A DNA stretch of 64,000 nucleotides. Source: JAPSGB01 sp963775185. Lineage in GTDB: Bacteria; Myxococcota_A; Polyangia; Polyangiales; Polyangiaceae. This document shows positions 10,392 to 20,598 of this stretch, piece by piece. Made by a program: the position numbers and the translations under genes. Within the stretch, counting starts at the first letter, position 1. Every line of letters starts with the position of its first letter. The stretch is taken from assembly GCA_963775185.1 (NCBI GenBank), contig CAVZIE010000031.1:930001-994000 (forward strand), in the 5' to 3' direction. The notes beneath the pieces were generated by a model. It had not been told where the DNA came from and made no database searches. It saw only the letters and a list, made by a program, of their open reading frames with translations.

Positions 10392-11846
10392 GCCGGATCG
10401 CCCAGAAGCCAGCTGGTCGCGCGGCCCGACGGCGTCGTCGTCGGAGCAAGGAGCGCGGCGTGGCGCTGATCCTGGTGCTGGGCGCGCTTACGGTAATGAC
10501 GGTCATGCTCACGGAGTTCCAGGACGAGACCTCCGCGGAGCTGGGCAGCGCCTTGTCCGAGCGCGACGCGCTGAAGGCCGAATACGCGGCGAAGAGCGCG
10601 GTGAACCTGTCGCGCCTGCTGATCGCCAGCGAGCCGACCATCCGCAAGGCGCTGGCTCCGCTGTTCATGCTGATGCGCCAGGCGCCTCCGCAGATCCCGG
10701 TCTGGCAGTTCGCCGACCAGGTGCTCGGCGCGTTCAACGACAAGGACGGCGCGGAGGCGTTCCACGCGCTGGCCGGCGTGAACATCGCCGACGGCAAGAA
10801 CCTCGGGTTCGACGGCGCCGGCTTCGAGGTCACCGTCGTCGACGAGGACTCGAAGATCGACCTCAACACGGCCGCCCGCGGCGACGCCTTCTCGGAAGCG
10901 CGTCTCGCCACCCAGCTGATCGGGTTGATGGCCGGGCCGCAGTACAACCCGATGTTCGAGAACCCCGACGCCGACGGTTCCCATTCAGACCGCGAGACGA
11001 TCTGCGGTGCGATCGTCGATTGGTCCGACGCCGACCAGGAAGCGTACGTCTGCGACCCGCACTCGGGCACGGCACAGCAGGCCGGCGCCGAGGACTCGTA
11101 CTACCAGCTGTTGAAGAAGCCCTACCAGCGCAAGAACGCGGCGTTCGACAGCCTCGACGAGCTGCACATGGTGCGCGGCATCGGCGACGATTTCCTGGGG
11201 CACGTTCATCCAGCCGGAGCCGGGGAACCCGGACAAGCGGACGGTGACCGTGTGGGGGCAAGGCAAGGTGAACGTGAACACCGCCAACGCCCAAACGCTG
11301 CTGGCGGTGATCTGCGGCAACGCGCCGGCGGCGCCGCTGTGCAACGACCCGACTCAGGCGTCGAAATTCCTGATGATTGCGGATACGTTGCGCTCCTTCA
11401 CGATGGGCGCGCCGCTGTTCGGCTCGCCCAAGGGCTTCATCAACACCATGAAGGGCCTCGGCCCGCTCGGCACCGTGCTCAAGACGCTCGAGATCCAGCC
11501 CGTCGTGTTCCTGTCCGAGGACTTGACGATGAAGTCCATCACCACCGAGAGCAAGGTGTTCAGCATCTACACGACGGGCACCGTGAAGTCGGGCAAGCGC
11601 GAGACGCGCGTGAAGATCCACGCCGTGGTGGACTTCCGCGGTGCGCCGCCGCCCGGCATGCCGAACCTGAGCCAGCTCCAGGCCTTGGGGCTTGCCGGCT
11701 CGGGCGGGACCACGGGCAGCGGCACCGGCGCGAGCGGCACGGGCGGCACCGGGGGAACCGGCGGGACTGCCGCGAACCCGAACGCCATCAGCGCGGCGAT
11801 GCAGCCGAGCCCTGCCGGCAACGTCGTCTACTACAGGATCAACTGA
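10388..11846 (+). CDS. gspK: Minor pseudopilin GspK (one +1 frame break)
   Basis: GspK is the largest minor pseudopilin and caps the tip. It starts with a basic leader and GVALILVLGALTVMTVMLTEF, without Glu5 as is normal for GspK. The GspK Ca-binding/SAM-like domains follow (DEDSKIDLNTAARGD; KVNVNTANAQTLLAVICG). One extra c at 194-195 of the 11 kb block (11194-11195) breaks the frame: GAT TTC c TGG GGC ACG restores DDFWGTFIQPEPGNP. With the skip the product is 485 aa. The end is a Gly/Thr-rich stretch (SGGTTGSGTGASG) and a short tail. Confidence 0.87.
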
Positions 11847-11852
11847 GGAAGC

Positions 11853-13346
11853 ATGGCGAGGGTCGTCGGAATCGATATCGGAAGCTCGCAGGTGCGGGCC
11901 GCGCTGCTGCGCACGAGCTATCGTCGCGTCGCGATCGAGCAGATGCTCGACGCGACGTTCGACGGGCCGGAGAGTCTGCGGCAGGCGCTGACGGCGTGTG
12001 CGCTGCCGCTCGCGCAGCACGGCGAGTCGATCGCCGTGAGCATCGAGGGCGAGGCCGCGTTCGTACACCGGATCACGGTGCCGCCGACCGCGCTCAAGCG
12101 CATCGGGGAGGTGTTGCCCTTCGAGCTCGAAGCGCAGATCCCGGTGGATTTCGACGAGATCGTGTACGACCACCGCTTGCTGCGACGCACCGGGCCGGAT
12201 CAACCCGTGATCGCGCTGACGGCCGCCGCGCGCACCCGGCAGGTGAAGGAGCGCGTCGATCTCGTGACCCGCGCGCTCGGCCGCGAGCCGGAGCGCGTCG
12301 GCTGCGGGCCGCTGTCGCTTGCGAATCTCTCCACGCTGTCCGCGGAGCTGGCGTCGCCGGGGCCGATCGCGATCGTGGATCTGGGCGCGCGCCGCACGGA
12401 GATGGTGCTGCTCGCGGAGGGCGAGGCGGTGTTCGCCCGGACGCTCTCGCGCGGTGTCGAGGGCGTCCACGATCCCGCGCTGGCCGAAGCGCTCGTCGCC
12501 GAGCTGCGCCAGAGCTTCGCGGCGTGGGCCGCGCGCGATGGGCGCCCGGTGCAGGTCGTCTATCTGGTCGGTGCCGGCGCCGCGACACAAGGGGCCGAGG
12601 AGTACCTGACGAGCGCGCTCGGCGTCCTCGTGCGTCCGTTGCCGCCGCTCGAATTCGAGACGCTGCTGCCGGAGCAGGCGGAGCTCCTGCCGCGCTTCGC
12701 CAAGGCGATCTCGCTGGCGCTTGGGCTCGCCGGCCGCCCGCGAGACCTCGATCTCCGGCGCGGCGCGATGGCGTACCAGCGCGGCTTCGGCTTCCTGAAA
12801 GAGAAGATCCCGCTGCTCTCCGGTCTTGGCGCCGCCATCGCAATCAGCTTCGCGTTCTCGACCTGGGCCCAGCTCCGGGCGCTGTCCCAGCAGCACGACG
12901 TGCTGACCGCGGCGCTCGGGTCGCTTTCGCAGGAGGTCCTGGGAGAGAAGACGACCGATCCCGCGCGGGCCCGCGAGCTCCTCGACAAGAAGGAAGGCAA
13001 GGACGACACCGACCCGATGCCCCATGCGGACGGCTTCGACGTCATGGTCGCGCTGTCCAAGGGGACGCCGATGAGCGTGACGCAAGACGTCGAGGAGCTC
13101 GACCTCCAGCGCGGGCACGTCCGCATCGACGGGATCGTCGGCAGCACCGCCGACGCCCAGACCGTGCTCAACGGCATGAAGGAGTTCCGTTGCACGAAGG
13201 ACCCGAAGATCTCGAAAATCACCCAGGCCGTGAACAGCGACAAGCAGAAGTACGTCCTCGAGTTCGAGCTGATCTGCCCCGAGGACGGGACGACGAAGAA
13301 GAAGCCGAAGAAGACGTCCAATGACGACACGGGAGGTGCGCCGTGA
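11853..13346 (+). CDS. gspL: Type II secretion protein GspL
   Basis: GspL connects the ATPase GspE to the membrane platform. The 497-aa protein begins with an actin-like fold of the PilM/GspL type (GIDIGSSQVRAALL; AIVDLGARRTEMVLL), then one membrane segment near residues 315-340 (GLGAAIAISFAFSTWAQL) and a periplasmic ferredoxin-like domain. Its stop overlaps the gspM GTG. Confidence 0.88.
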   Translation: MARVVGIDIGSSQVRAALLRTSYRRVAIEQMLDATFDGPESLRQALTACALPLAQHGESIAVSIEGEAAFVHRITVPPTALKRIGEVLPFELEAQIPVDFDEIVYDHRLLRRTGPDQPVIALTAAARTRQVKERVDLVTRALGREPERVGCGPLSLANLSTLSAELASPGPIAIVDLGARRTEMVLLAEGEAVFARTLSRGVEGVHDPALAEALVAELRQSFAAWAARDGRPVQVVYLVGAGAATQGAEEYLTSALGVLVRPLPPLEFETLLPEQAELLPRFAKAISLALGLAGRPRDLDLRRGAMAYQRGFGFLKEKIPLLSGLGAAIAISFAFSTWAQLRALSQQHDVLTAALGSLSQEVLGEKTTDPARARELLDKKEGKDDTDPMPHADGFDVMVALSKGTPMSVTQDVEELDLQRGHVRIDGIVGSTADAQTVLNGMKEFRCTKDPKISKITQAVNSDKQKYVLEFELICPEDGTTKKKPKKTSNDDTGGAP

Positions 13347-13930
13347 GCCTGCGTGAACGCGTGGAGCGGCTCGAGGCGCGCGAGCGACAGCTGCTCGGCA
13401 TCCTGGTGTCGGTGCTGGTGGGGATGCTCGTGCTGGCGCTTCCGCTCGGCGCGTCGGCCGTCGTCAGCTCACGCCAGGGCGACAACGACGACCTCAGGCA
13501 GGTGATTGGTGCCATCCAGACCGGACGAAGCCGCGTGCGTGCCGCCAAGGCGAAGCAGGACGCGCTGCTTGCGCGCTATTCGCGCCCGGCGCCGCCGCTT
13601 GCCAGCTTGCTCGCCAAGTTCGCCAAGGAGGAGGAGATCGACATTCCCGAGAGCCAGGATCGGGCGGTCATTCCCCATGGCAAGAAGTACGACGAGCGCT
13701 CCACCAAGATTGTGCTGCGCAAGGTCGGGATGCTGCACCTGGTGAAGTTCCTGGAGAAGATCGAGCAGTCGCACTATCCGGTGGCCATCTCCCAGCTCAA
13801 CATCCGCAAGCGAGCCGCCGAGACGGACTCCTACGACGTGGATATGACGGTCAGCGCCTACGATCGAAAAGACACGGCGAAAGACGCGAAAAAGACCGAC
13901 GACTCGGCTCCGGAGGAGCAGCCGCTGTGA
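13343..13930 (+). CDS. gspM: Type II secretion protein GspM
   Basis: The 195-aa protein has a short cytoplasmic coiled start (LRERVERLEARERQLLG), one membrane segment (ILVSVLVGMLVLALPLGA) and a periplasmic domain ending in a charged Lys/Asp tail. Size, topology and position after gspL fit GspM, which partners GspL. It overlaps gspL and gspN by GTGA. Confidence 0.82.
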   Translation: MSLRERVERLEARERQLLGILVSVLVGMLVLALPLGASAVVSSRQGDNDDLRQVIGAIQTGRSRVRAAKAKQDALLARYSRPAPPLASLLAKFAKEEEIDIPESQDRAVIPHGKKYDERSTKIVLRKVGMLHLVKFLEKIEQSHYPVAISQLNIRKRAAETDSYDVDMTVSAYDRKDTAKDAKKTDDSAPEEQPL

Positions 13931-14964
13931 CGCTGCGCACGCGCACCGTCCTGCGTTGGGCGGGCTATCCGGCGTTCTATACGCTGTCCCTTGTGCTGTT
14001 CGTGTACCTGACGTTCCCCTTCGATCGCTTGAAGGAGCGGCTGGTCGCGGAATTCAACTCGAAGCAGACGGACGGGACGCAGCTCGAGGTCGACGACATG
14101 AGCTGGTACTGGCTGAGCGGCGTCGAAGCGTCGGGAATCCGCTTGAACGTGCCGCCGGCGCCGCCCACCGACGGCAGCAAGCCCAAGAAGCCGCACGTGA
14201 TCACGATCGAACAAGCGCACGTCAGGGTGGCGCTGTTCCGGCTGCTGTTCGGCACGAAAGACGTGTCGTTCGGTGCCGACGCCCTGGGTGGGCACGTGTC
14301 GGGGGAGGTCACGGACACCGACGCGGAGCGGGACATCGACGTGACGCTGGAAGACGTCGACGTCGGCACGCTGCCGTTCATGCACGACCTGCTGGGGTTG
14401 CCCATGACCGGTGCGCTCAGCGGCACGATCGAGCTGAAGCTACCCGGCCAGAAGCTCGCGAAGGCGGACGGCAGCGTCGATCTCAAGCTCGTGCATCTCA
14501 CGATCGGCGACGGCAAGGCGAAGATCCGCGACGCCATCGCGCTGCCCAAGCTCGATGCCGGCCAGGTCGATCTCCAGGCCGACATCAGTGGCGGCCGCGT
14601 GGACGTCAAGCACTTCGGTGCCAAGGGACCCGACGTCGAGGTCGTGTCCGACGGCAAGATCCGTCTGCGCGATCCGTTCGGCGCCAGCCTGGCAGAGCTC
14701 GGACTGCGCTTCCGCTTCGCCGACAAGTACAAGAACAAGAACGACACGACGCGCAGCCTGTTCGGGGCGCCAAACTCGAAGATCCCGGCGTTGTTCGACA
14801 TGGACCCGAAGATCAAGCGCGCCAAGCGGCCCGACGGCTTCTACGCCTGGAGGATCACGGGTCCGTTCGAGCACCTGCTGTTCGAGCCCGCCCCGGCCGT
14901 CGGCGGAGCGCGGCCGTTGCCCGCCGCGGGCGGCGTGATGCGCGGTTTCCCCGGCATGCGCTAG
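13927..14964 (+). CDS. gspN: Type II secretion protein GspN
   Basis: The 345-aa protein has one N-terminal membrane helix (FYTLSLVLFVYLTFPF) followed by beta-rich AsmA-like periplasmic sequence with repeated Leu/Asp strands, and a Pro/Ala-rich end. This matches the long deltaproteobacterial GspN type. It is the last gene of the gsp operon; the kinase gene converges from the other side 100 bp away. Confidence 0.78.
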   Translation: MTLRTRTVLRWAGYPAFYTLSLVLFVYLTFPFDRLKERLVAEFNSKQTDGTQLEVDDMSWYWLSGVEASGIRLNVPPAPPTDGSKPKKPHVITIEQAHVRVALFRLLFGTKDVSFGADALGGHVSGEVTDTDAERDIDVTLEDVDVGTLPFMHDLLGLPMTGALSGTIELKLPGQKLAKADGSVDLKLVHLTIGDGKAKIRDAIALPKLDAGQVDLQADISGGRVDVKHFGAKGPDVEVVSDGKIRLRDPFGASLAELGLRFRFADKYKNKNDTTRSLFGAPNSKIPALFDMDPKIKRAKRPDGFYAWRITGPFEHLLFEPAPAVGGARPLPAAGGVMRGFPGMR

Positions 14965-14986
14965 TGTCGCAGCCCGGCGCGCGGGA

Positions 14987-15006
14987 TACCGCGCCGGACC
15001 GGCAAG
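14987..15006 (+). repeat. Dispersed palindromic element, degenerate copy
   Basis: The core CCGCGCCGGACCGGCA is intact but both flanks differ from the consensus. It lies between the convergent ends of gspN and the kinase gene. Confidence 0.55.
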
Positions 15007-15028
15007 CTGCCCCGGTCCCGGCGGATCC

Positions 15029-15063
15029 GCGCGCGCTGCTGCCGCCGGGCCGCCGGCGCGCGC
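15029..15063. terminator. Long GC stem between convergent genes
   Basis: GCGCGCGC (15029-15036) can pair with GCGCGCGC (15056-15063) around a 19-nt GC-rich loop. It sits directly after the kinase stop codon. No T-run follows, so it may act as a pause or mRNA 3' end rather than a classical terminator. Confidence 0.3.
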
Positions 15064-15064
15064 G

Positions 15065-18000
15065 CTAGGAGTCGATGGCGACCGCGAGCTTGCGGCGCAT
15101 GGCGAAGTACGGCTCGCTCACCGCGTACAGCACGAGCTCCTTCAGGCGCTCCTGATTCGGGACGACGCTCGAGCCCTCGTCGGACGCCTTGATGATCTCG
15201 ACGGCCGTCTCGAGGTCGTGGGCCACGATGAAGCCGGCGCGATCCGCCGTCAGATCGACGCCGGCGACCCAGCGCTTCAGATCGAGGGCGCCACCTGCCT
15301 GCAGCAGCTTCGAGACGATGCGCGCGAGGTGATCGCGCGCCTGCCCCTGCATGCTCGCTTCGAGCGCCTCGAGCGCCTCGGTGACGGGCCCTTCGAGCTC
15401 CGCGGCGACCGGGAATTGCGGCGCGATCATCTTGATCGCCGCGAACAACCACGACTTGAGGCCGGTGCCGGACGGGATCAGGTGCCGCACGTACATTCCC
15501 GGGCGGAAGTACGCGAGGTGGCGCGCCGCGATGAACGCCGCCGCCTGCGCCGGCACGTCGGCGCCGAGGGCCGCGGTGCCCAGCACGATCGACGGCGAGT
15601 GCGCGTGCAGGAACGACAGGCCGCCCGGGTCGTTCGTGTTCTGGAAGGTCGGCGGCGCCTCCATGCCCATGACGCCGGACGCGTAGTGGAGCGTCTGGCT
15701 CATGGGGTAGGGGTGGCGCGCCAGATCGATGGCGTAACGCGGATCGTAGCCGAGCGCGTCGAGCGTCTGTCCACGTCGCGCGATGACGGCGGGCTCGATC
15801 AAGGCGAACACGCTGGTCAAGAGCGCGTCGGCGTCCGGGTGCATGATCGAGAGCAGCCAATCCTCGTCGCTGAACGCGGCCTGGGCCGCGGCCGCGGTCT
15901 CGGAGCGCATGCGCTTGAAGAAGCGCTCCTCGTCGGGCTCGGCGAGGTTCAACACGTAGAGCGCCTGGCACAGGCACCACGCCGGGTCGGGCTGCTTCAC
16001 CTCGGTGTACAGGCGACGGAGCAGCTTGTAGGAGTCCGGCCGGTACGGGTTCTGGCGCAACAGCACGAGCTGCGAAGTGACGGCCTTGTCCAGGTACTTC
16101 TCGGGATTGGATGCGTACAGATCCGCCAGATGCTCGGCACGCTCGCGGTTGTCGGCGTCCAGCGTCTGCGCGGCCTCGAACGCGTCGATCGCCTGGTCCA
16201 TCCAACCCAGGTTCTTCTCGTAGAGATCGCCGAGCGCGGTGAAGGTCTCGAGCATGACCTTCTGGTTCTTGGCTTCCGAGGCGGTGCCCAGCTTGCGCTT
16301 GAGCAGATCCTCGACGCCCTCGAAGGCTCCCTTGTCGCGCGTGAGCTCGATGGCCTCGTCCAGCGCGCGGTCCATCGCGGGGTCGAGCTCGAGCACCTGC
16401 GTGTAGAAATCCAGGGCGCGATCCACGTCGCCCATCTGTCGCGCGCTGACGATAGCGGCGGTGTGCAGGTACTTCGCCTTCTGCTTCTTGTCCTCGACGA
16501 AGTCGGCGAGGCGCAAGACCACGTCGATCAGCTTGCCCCAGTCCTTTTCCTCGCTGTAGAGCTGCATCAGCTTGGTGAGCAGCTTGCGATCGTCCGGGCG
16601 TTCCTCGAGCGCCGCGACGAAGCTCTTCGCCGCGCGAGTGCGGTCTTCGAGCTTCGCCGATGCGATGTCGCCCATCTCCGTCAGGATCTGGACGCGCTTG
16701 TCGCCGGTCGCGATGTCCAGGTGCCGCGTCTTGGTCTTGAGGACCTGCTCCCAGTCTTCCTTCGCCTCGTAGACCTTGGCCAGCGCCTCGAGCGGTGCCT
16801 CGCTCGACGGGTCGATGTCGCAGGCTTCCTCCAGGTTCTTCAAGGCTTCGTCGAAGCGCTCGCCGCGGCGCAGCGCGTCGCCGAAGCGGAACAGCGACTG
16901 GGCGCGCTCCTTGCCTTGGAGCTGATCGCCGAAGCGCTTGAAGAGGTCTTCGTAGAGCTCGGCGGCGCGCTTCGCCGACCCGTGCTCGAACGTGACCTGC
17001 GCCACGCGCTCGAGCGCCGCCAGATCGTCGGGCGCCAAGCGCAACAGCGTGTCCATCGCCGTCAGCGCGCGCTCGGTGGACCCCGAGTAGGCCAGCGCGT
17101 CGACGTAGCGGACGAGCATGACCGCGGCGGCCTTCTTGTCCATCGTGTCGGCTCGGTCGGCGATCAGCTCGTAGTGCTTGCACGCCTCGAAGTAGCGCTT
17201 GGCGTCGAACGCGATGTCGCCGAGCACCTTGAGGCCAGCGAGATTGGTCGGGTCGAAACCGACCGCGCGCTGCGCCGCTTCTTCCGCGCGCTTGTCGTCC
17301 TTCAGCTTCTCGCGGGCGAGCACGGCGGCTTCCGCGGCGAGCTTGCCCTTGGCGCGGTCGCCGTCGGTGCGCTCAATCTCGCGATCGATGAGCTGCAGCG
17401 CCGCGTTGACGTCGCCGCGTGCGACGTAGGCCTCGCGCAGCTGCGCGGCCGCACCGGTGTCGTCCGGGTTGGCGTCGAGGGCGAGCTTGTACTTCTCGAT
17501 CGCGCCGTCGCGATCGCCGCGCTGCTCGAGCAGCTTGGCGGCACGCAGGAACTGCTCGGCCTTGGCTTCCGGCGTAGTCGCCTTCTGGGCGAGCTGGTCG
17601 ATCGCCTTGAGCGCCGCATCCGCGTCGCCGGACGTCTCGCGCAGTCGAGCCAGGGCCTCGAGCGCGCCCGCGTGCTCCGGGTCGAGCTCGAGCACGGACT
17701 CGTAGGCCTTCGTCGCGCGCTCCGGCGAGCCGATCTGGTCGGCCAGCACGTGGGCGCGCGCCAGCGTCATCTCGAGCTGGCGTGCCGGATCGGTGATCAG
17801 CTTCAAGTGACGGTCGTAGAGCGCGACGACGTCCTCCCAGCGATCGAGCGCGCGGTAGTGGCGGACCAGCGCTGTCAGTGCTGGATCGTGCGCGGAGTCG
17901 ATGTCGGCCACTGCTGCCCAGGCGGCGGCCGCCTCGGTGTGATCGAGGAATTCCTCATCGTAGATGCCGGCGATGCGCTCCCAGAGCGTGATCTTCTGGC

Positions 18001-20395
18001 GCGGCGTGGCAGCCAGACCGATCTGCGCCTTGAGGTTCTCGAGCAGATCCTTGAAGCGGCCGTTCTTGCTGTACAAGCGATCCAGACCGCGGAGCGCGTC
18101 CAGGTTGCCCGCGTCCGCGGCGAGCACGGCCACGTAGCGCTGCATCGCCTGGGCGTCGTCCTTGAGCTGGTCCTCGTACAGCTCGGCGATGCGACACATC
18201 ACCTTGAGCTTGTCTTCGCCGCGTAGCGCGTCCGCGCGTCGCTCGAGGATCCGCACGACCCCGGCGAAGTCCCCCGTACGCTCGTAGATCTTGCCGAGCG
18301 CCTCGCTGGCCTTCGTGTGCCCCGGGTCCGCGCTGAGGATCTGCTCGTACAGATCGCGGGCGCCGCCGGTGTCGTTCAGCTGGTGCTCGAGGATCTCCGC
18401 GGCCTCGGCCTGGAGATCGCGCGCCCGTGCGGGCGTCGCCGCGGCGTCCGCGCGACGCGTCAGCACCATGCCGAGCTCCGGCCACTGCTGGGCCTTGCGG
18501 TAGATCTGCGTCATGCCCTCGAGCGCGGCCTCGTTGGAGGGTTCGCTCGCCATGATCGCCTGGAAGCAGGGGAGCGCCAGATCGGGGCGCGAGACCTTGT
18601 CCGCATACCAGCGTCCAATCCGAGCCAGGAGCGGGTTCTTGCTCTCCGGCGGCATCTCCTGGTCGCCCGCCGCCTCGGCACAGGTGCCCAGAACCTCGTT
18701 CCACGCCTCCTGGCGCTGGCCGGCGAGACGCTCGATTTCGTCGGCGAAGCCGGCCTGATGCGCGTCCTCGCAGAACGCCTGCGTGAATGCGACCAACGCC
18801 TGGTCCTTGTCGTCGAGCTCCTGCACATACAGGCGCCCGATCTCGGCCATGGCGCGCGCCCGCTCCGAGCGGCTCTCGGCGTGCTCGCTGCGCGCGAGCA
18901 GCATCTCGATCAGCTCCTCGTACTTGCCGAGCGCCCGGCGCACGTCTTCGAGCCCGGTGGCCGCGATGTCGTCTTCGGGATCGAGCTCGACCAGCCACGT
19001 GTAGATCTGCTCCGCCTTCTCTTGATCCTTGGCGGCGTTCTCGTACAGACGCGCGGCGCGGAACAAGAGGCCCTTCTTGGCTTCCTTCTTCTCCTTGTCG
19101 TCGCCCACGTCGACGCCGTCCGCGGCCATGCTGAAGGCCTCGGCGACGCGCGCGGCGTCGGCGCCGTCCTCCACCGCGGCTTCGAGCGCCACTGCGGCAT
19201 CCTCGTCCTCGGGGTCGGCGACCAGCGCCTCGATGCGGCTGTCGAGCTCCGCGTCGCTGATCTTCGACTCCTTGCGCGCGGCGGCGGTGCGGCCCAGCGT
19301 CTCGAGCGTCTCGAGCAGCATGCCGGCGTCACGTGGTCGCTTGCCGGGCTCCTTGGACAGCAGCGACAGCACGAACTCGTCGAGCTCCTTGGCGATCCAG
19401 CCGCGCGGCGCGACCGTGCTCGGAGCCGCCGGCTCGCGCGTCGTGTGACCCGCGGCCGCCTCGGTCGCGATGACCTCGCCGAAGACGGGCTTCCCACTCA
19501 AGATCTCGTACAGCACCGCGCCGAACGAGTAGACGTCGCTGCGCGGATCCGAGGCCTGGCCGCGGATCTGCTCCGGCGAAACCGTCTTCGGCGAGCCGAC
19601 GGTGGAGAAAAGCTCGCTCTGCCCGTTGGCGACGCGAGCGCGCGCGCGCAGGCGATCCGAACCCGCGTCGAGCAGCACAACCCCCTGGCTGCCGTCGGCG
19701 GCGCGGAAGACGATGACGTTCTCCAGGCGCAGATCGCCGTGCGAGAGACGACGCTCGTGGATCTTCGCCAGCGGCTCGAGGATCGCCTTGAGCAGCGGAC
19801 GCGCCTCGTTGATGTGCATCGGGCCCGTGCGCGCGATGCGTGCCGAAAGCGGCTGCCCTTCGACGTGGTCGTGGGCGACGTAGAAGCGATCCCCGTGCTC
19901 GTCGGTCACCAGCCGACGCGGCAGACCCGGATGATCGATGGTTCCGACCAAGCGCGTGACGGTCATGAAGCGATGCAGACCGCGTCGATCGCGCGTGGCC
20001 TCGCGGCGCAGCAGCTTGAGCCGCGTCTCCTGGCCGTCCTTGCGCGCCAGATAGCTGATGCCCAGGCGCCCATCGCCGAGCTTGCGCACGAGCTCGAAGT
20101 CGCCGATCTTGGTTCCCGCCGGGAGCTCGTCGTCGTAGGCGAGGCCGTTGACCCGGAGCTGGGCGACGCGCGGGTTGACCTCGGCGCGGTTCGCGAGCAC
20201 GGCGTCGCACAGCGCTTCGACGGCGTCCGCGTCACGGCAGTGCTCGACCAGCGCCTTCACGAACGAACCCTTCGCCGCGCTGCCGCCGACCGCGTCCGGT
20301 TCAAAGCCGAGCAGATCGCGACTGAGGGACAACAGCTCCTCGAGCTCGAACAAACGTTCGAGCTCGGCCTGGAGGATCTCGAGCTCCATCATCAT
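15065..20395 (-). CDS. Ser/Thr protein kinase-like domain fused to a long TPR array
   Basis: A cytoplasmic protein of about 1776 aa. A short helical N-terminus is followed by a protein-kinase domain (about 97-375): glycine loop LGDGRLG, probable ATP lysine K127 (TRLKLL), catalytic loop HGDLRLEN with D221, and DAG with D243 in place of DFG. The usual Arg of HRD is Gly. Some 1000 residues of tetratricopeptide repeats follow (DPEHAGALEALARL, NPDDTGAAAQLREAY and similar), then a C-terminal globular domain. No membrane segment is visible. The start is one of three consecutive ATGs (20395, 20392, 20389) after AAGGA; 20389 has the best spacing. Substrates are unknown; binding of partners through the TPRs is inferred. 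Confidence 0.85.
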   Translation of the reverse strand: MMMELEILQAELERLFELEELLSLSRDLLGFEPDAVGGSAAKGSFVKALVEHCRDADAVEALCDAVLANRAEVNPRVAQLRVNGLAYDDELPAGTKIGDFELVRKLGDGRLGISYLARKDGQETRLKLLRREATRDRRGLHRFMTVTRLVGTIDHPGLPRRLVTDEHGDRFYVAHDHVEGQPLSARIARTGPMHINEARPLLKAILEPLAKIHERRLSHGDLRLENVIVFRAADGSQGVVLLDAGSDRLRARARVANGQSELFSTVGSPKTVSPEQIRGQASDPRSDVYSFGAVLYEILSGKPVFGEVIATEAAAGHTTREPAAPSTVAPRGWIAKELDEFVLSLLSKEPGKRPRDAGMLLETLETLGRTAAARKESKISDAELDSRIEALVADPEDEDAAVALEAAVEDGADAARVAEAFSMAADGVDVGDDKEKKEAKKGLLFRAARLYENAAKDQEKAEQIYTWLVELDPEDDIAATGLEDVRRALGKYEELIEMLLARSEHAESRSERARAMAEIGRLYVQELDDKDQALVAFTQAFCEDAHQAGFADEIERLAGQRQEAWNEVLGTCAEAAGDQEMPPESKNPLLARIGRWYADKVSRPDLALPCFQAIMASEPSNEAALEGMTQIYRKAQQWPELGMVLTRRADAAATPARARDLQAEAAEILEHQLNDTGGARDLYEQILSADPGHTKASEALGKIYERTGDFAGVVRILERRADALRGEDKLKVMCRIAELYEDQLKDDAQAMQRYVAVLAADAGNLDALRGLDRLYSKNGRFKDLLENLKAQIGLAATPRQKITLWERIAGIYDEEFLDHTEAAAAWAAVADIDSAHDPALTALVRHYRALDRWEDVVALYDRHLKLITDPARQLEMTLARAHVLADQIGSPERATKAYESVLELDPEHAGALEALARLRETSGDADAALKAIDQLAQKATTPEAKAEQFLRAAKLLEQRGDRDGAIEKYKLALDANPDDTGAAAQLREAYVARGDVNAALQLIDREIERTDGDRAKGKLAAEAAVLAREKLKDDKRAEEAAQRAVGFDPTNLAGLKVLGDIAFDAKRYFEACKHYELIADRADTMDKKAAAVMLVRYVDALAYSGSTERALTAMDTLLRLAPDDLAALERVAQVTFEHGSAKRAAELYEDLFKRFGDQLQGKERAQSLFRFGDALRRGERFDEALKNLEEACDIDPSSEAPLEALAKVYEAKEDWEQVLKTKTRHLDIATGDKRVQILTEMGDIASAKLEDRTRAAKSFVAALEERPDDRKLLTKLMQLYSEEKDWGKLIDVVLRLADFVEDKKQKAKYLHTAAIVSARQMGDVDRALDFYTQVLELDPAMDRALDEAIELTRDKGAFEGVEDLLKRKLGTASEAKNQKVMLETFTALGDLYEKNLGWMDQAIDAFEAAQTLDADNRERAEHLADLYASNPEKYLDKAVTSQLVLLRQNPYRPDSYKLLRRLYTEVKQPDPAWCLCQALYVLNLAEPDEERFFKRMRSETAAAAQAAFSDEDWLLSIMHPDADALLTSVFALIEPAVIARRGQTLDALGYDPRYAIDLARHPYPMSQTLHYASGVMGMEAPPTFQNTNDPGGLSFLHAHSPSIVLGTAALGADVPAQAAAFIAARHLAYFRPGMYVRHLIPSGTGLKSWLFAAIKMIAPQFPVAAELEGPVTEALEALEASMQGQARDHLARIVSKLLQAGGALDLKRWVAGVDLTADRAGFIVAHDLETAVEIIKASDEGSSVVPNQERLKELVLYAVSEPYFAMRRKLAVAIDS

Positions 20396-20416
20396 TCCTT
20401 GTGGGTGCCCCCGTTG

Positions 20417-20435
20417 CCGGACCGTCAGGGTCCGG
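20417..20435 (-). promoter_or_regulatory. Hairpin in the kinase 5' leader
   Basis: CCGGACC and GGTCCGG form a perfect 7-bp stem with a 5-nt loop, about 22 nt upstream of the first ATG. It could be an operator or an mRNA structure. Confidence 0.35.
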
Positions 20436-20462
20436 GCACCGCCCTGGCGCCGGGGGGAGCGC

Positions 20463-20489
20463 ATGATAGCGAAACCGCGGGCTGTGCAA
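20463..20489 (-). promoter_or_regulatory. Putative promoter of the kinase gene
   Basis: On the minus strand, TATCAT (20463-20468) matches the -10 consensus at five of six positions, with TTGCAC (20484-20489) upstream. The 15-bp spacer is short. The leader would be about 60 nt. Confidence 0.4.
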
Positions 20490-20598
20490 CACGCCCTGTC
20501 CGCCGGGCCGGCCGTTGATTCGCGCCGGCGCCGGGGGTCCGGGCGAATCCGGCAGTTTTCTGGCCTCGGGAGCCGGGTCCGGGTAAGGCTCGGGCGCA

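Noticed and set aside
15218..18226. A 1002-residue plus-strand open frame opposite the kinase gene
   Set aside because: Arg/Leu/Val-rich shadow of the TPR repeats without any recognisable domain.
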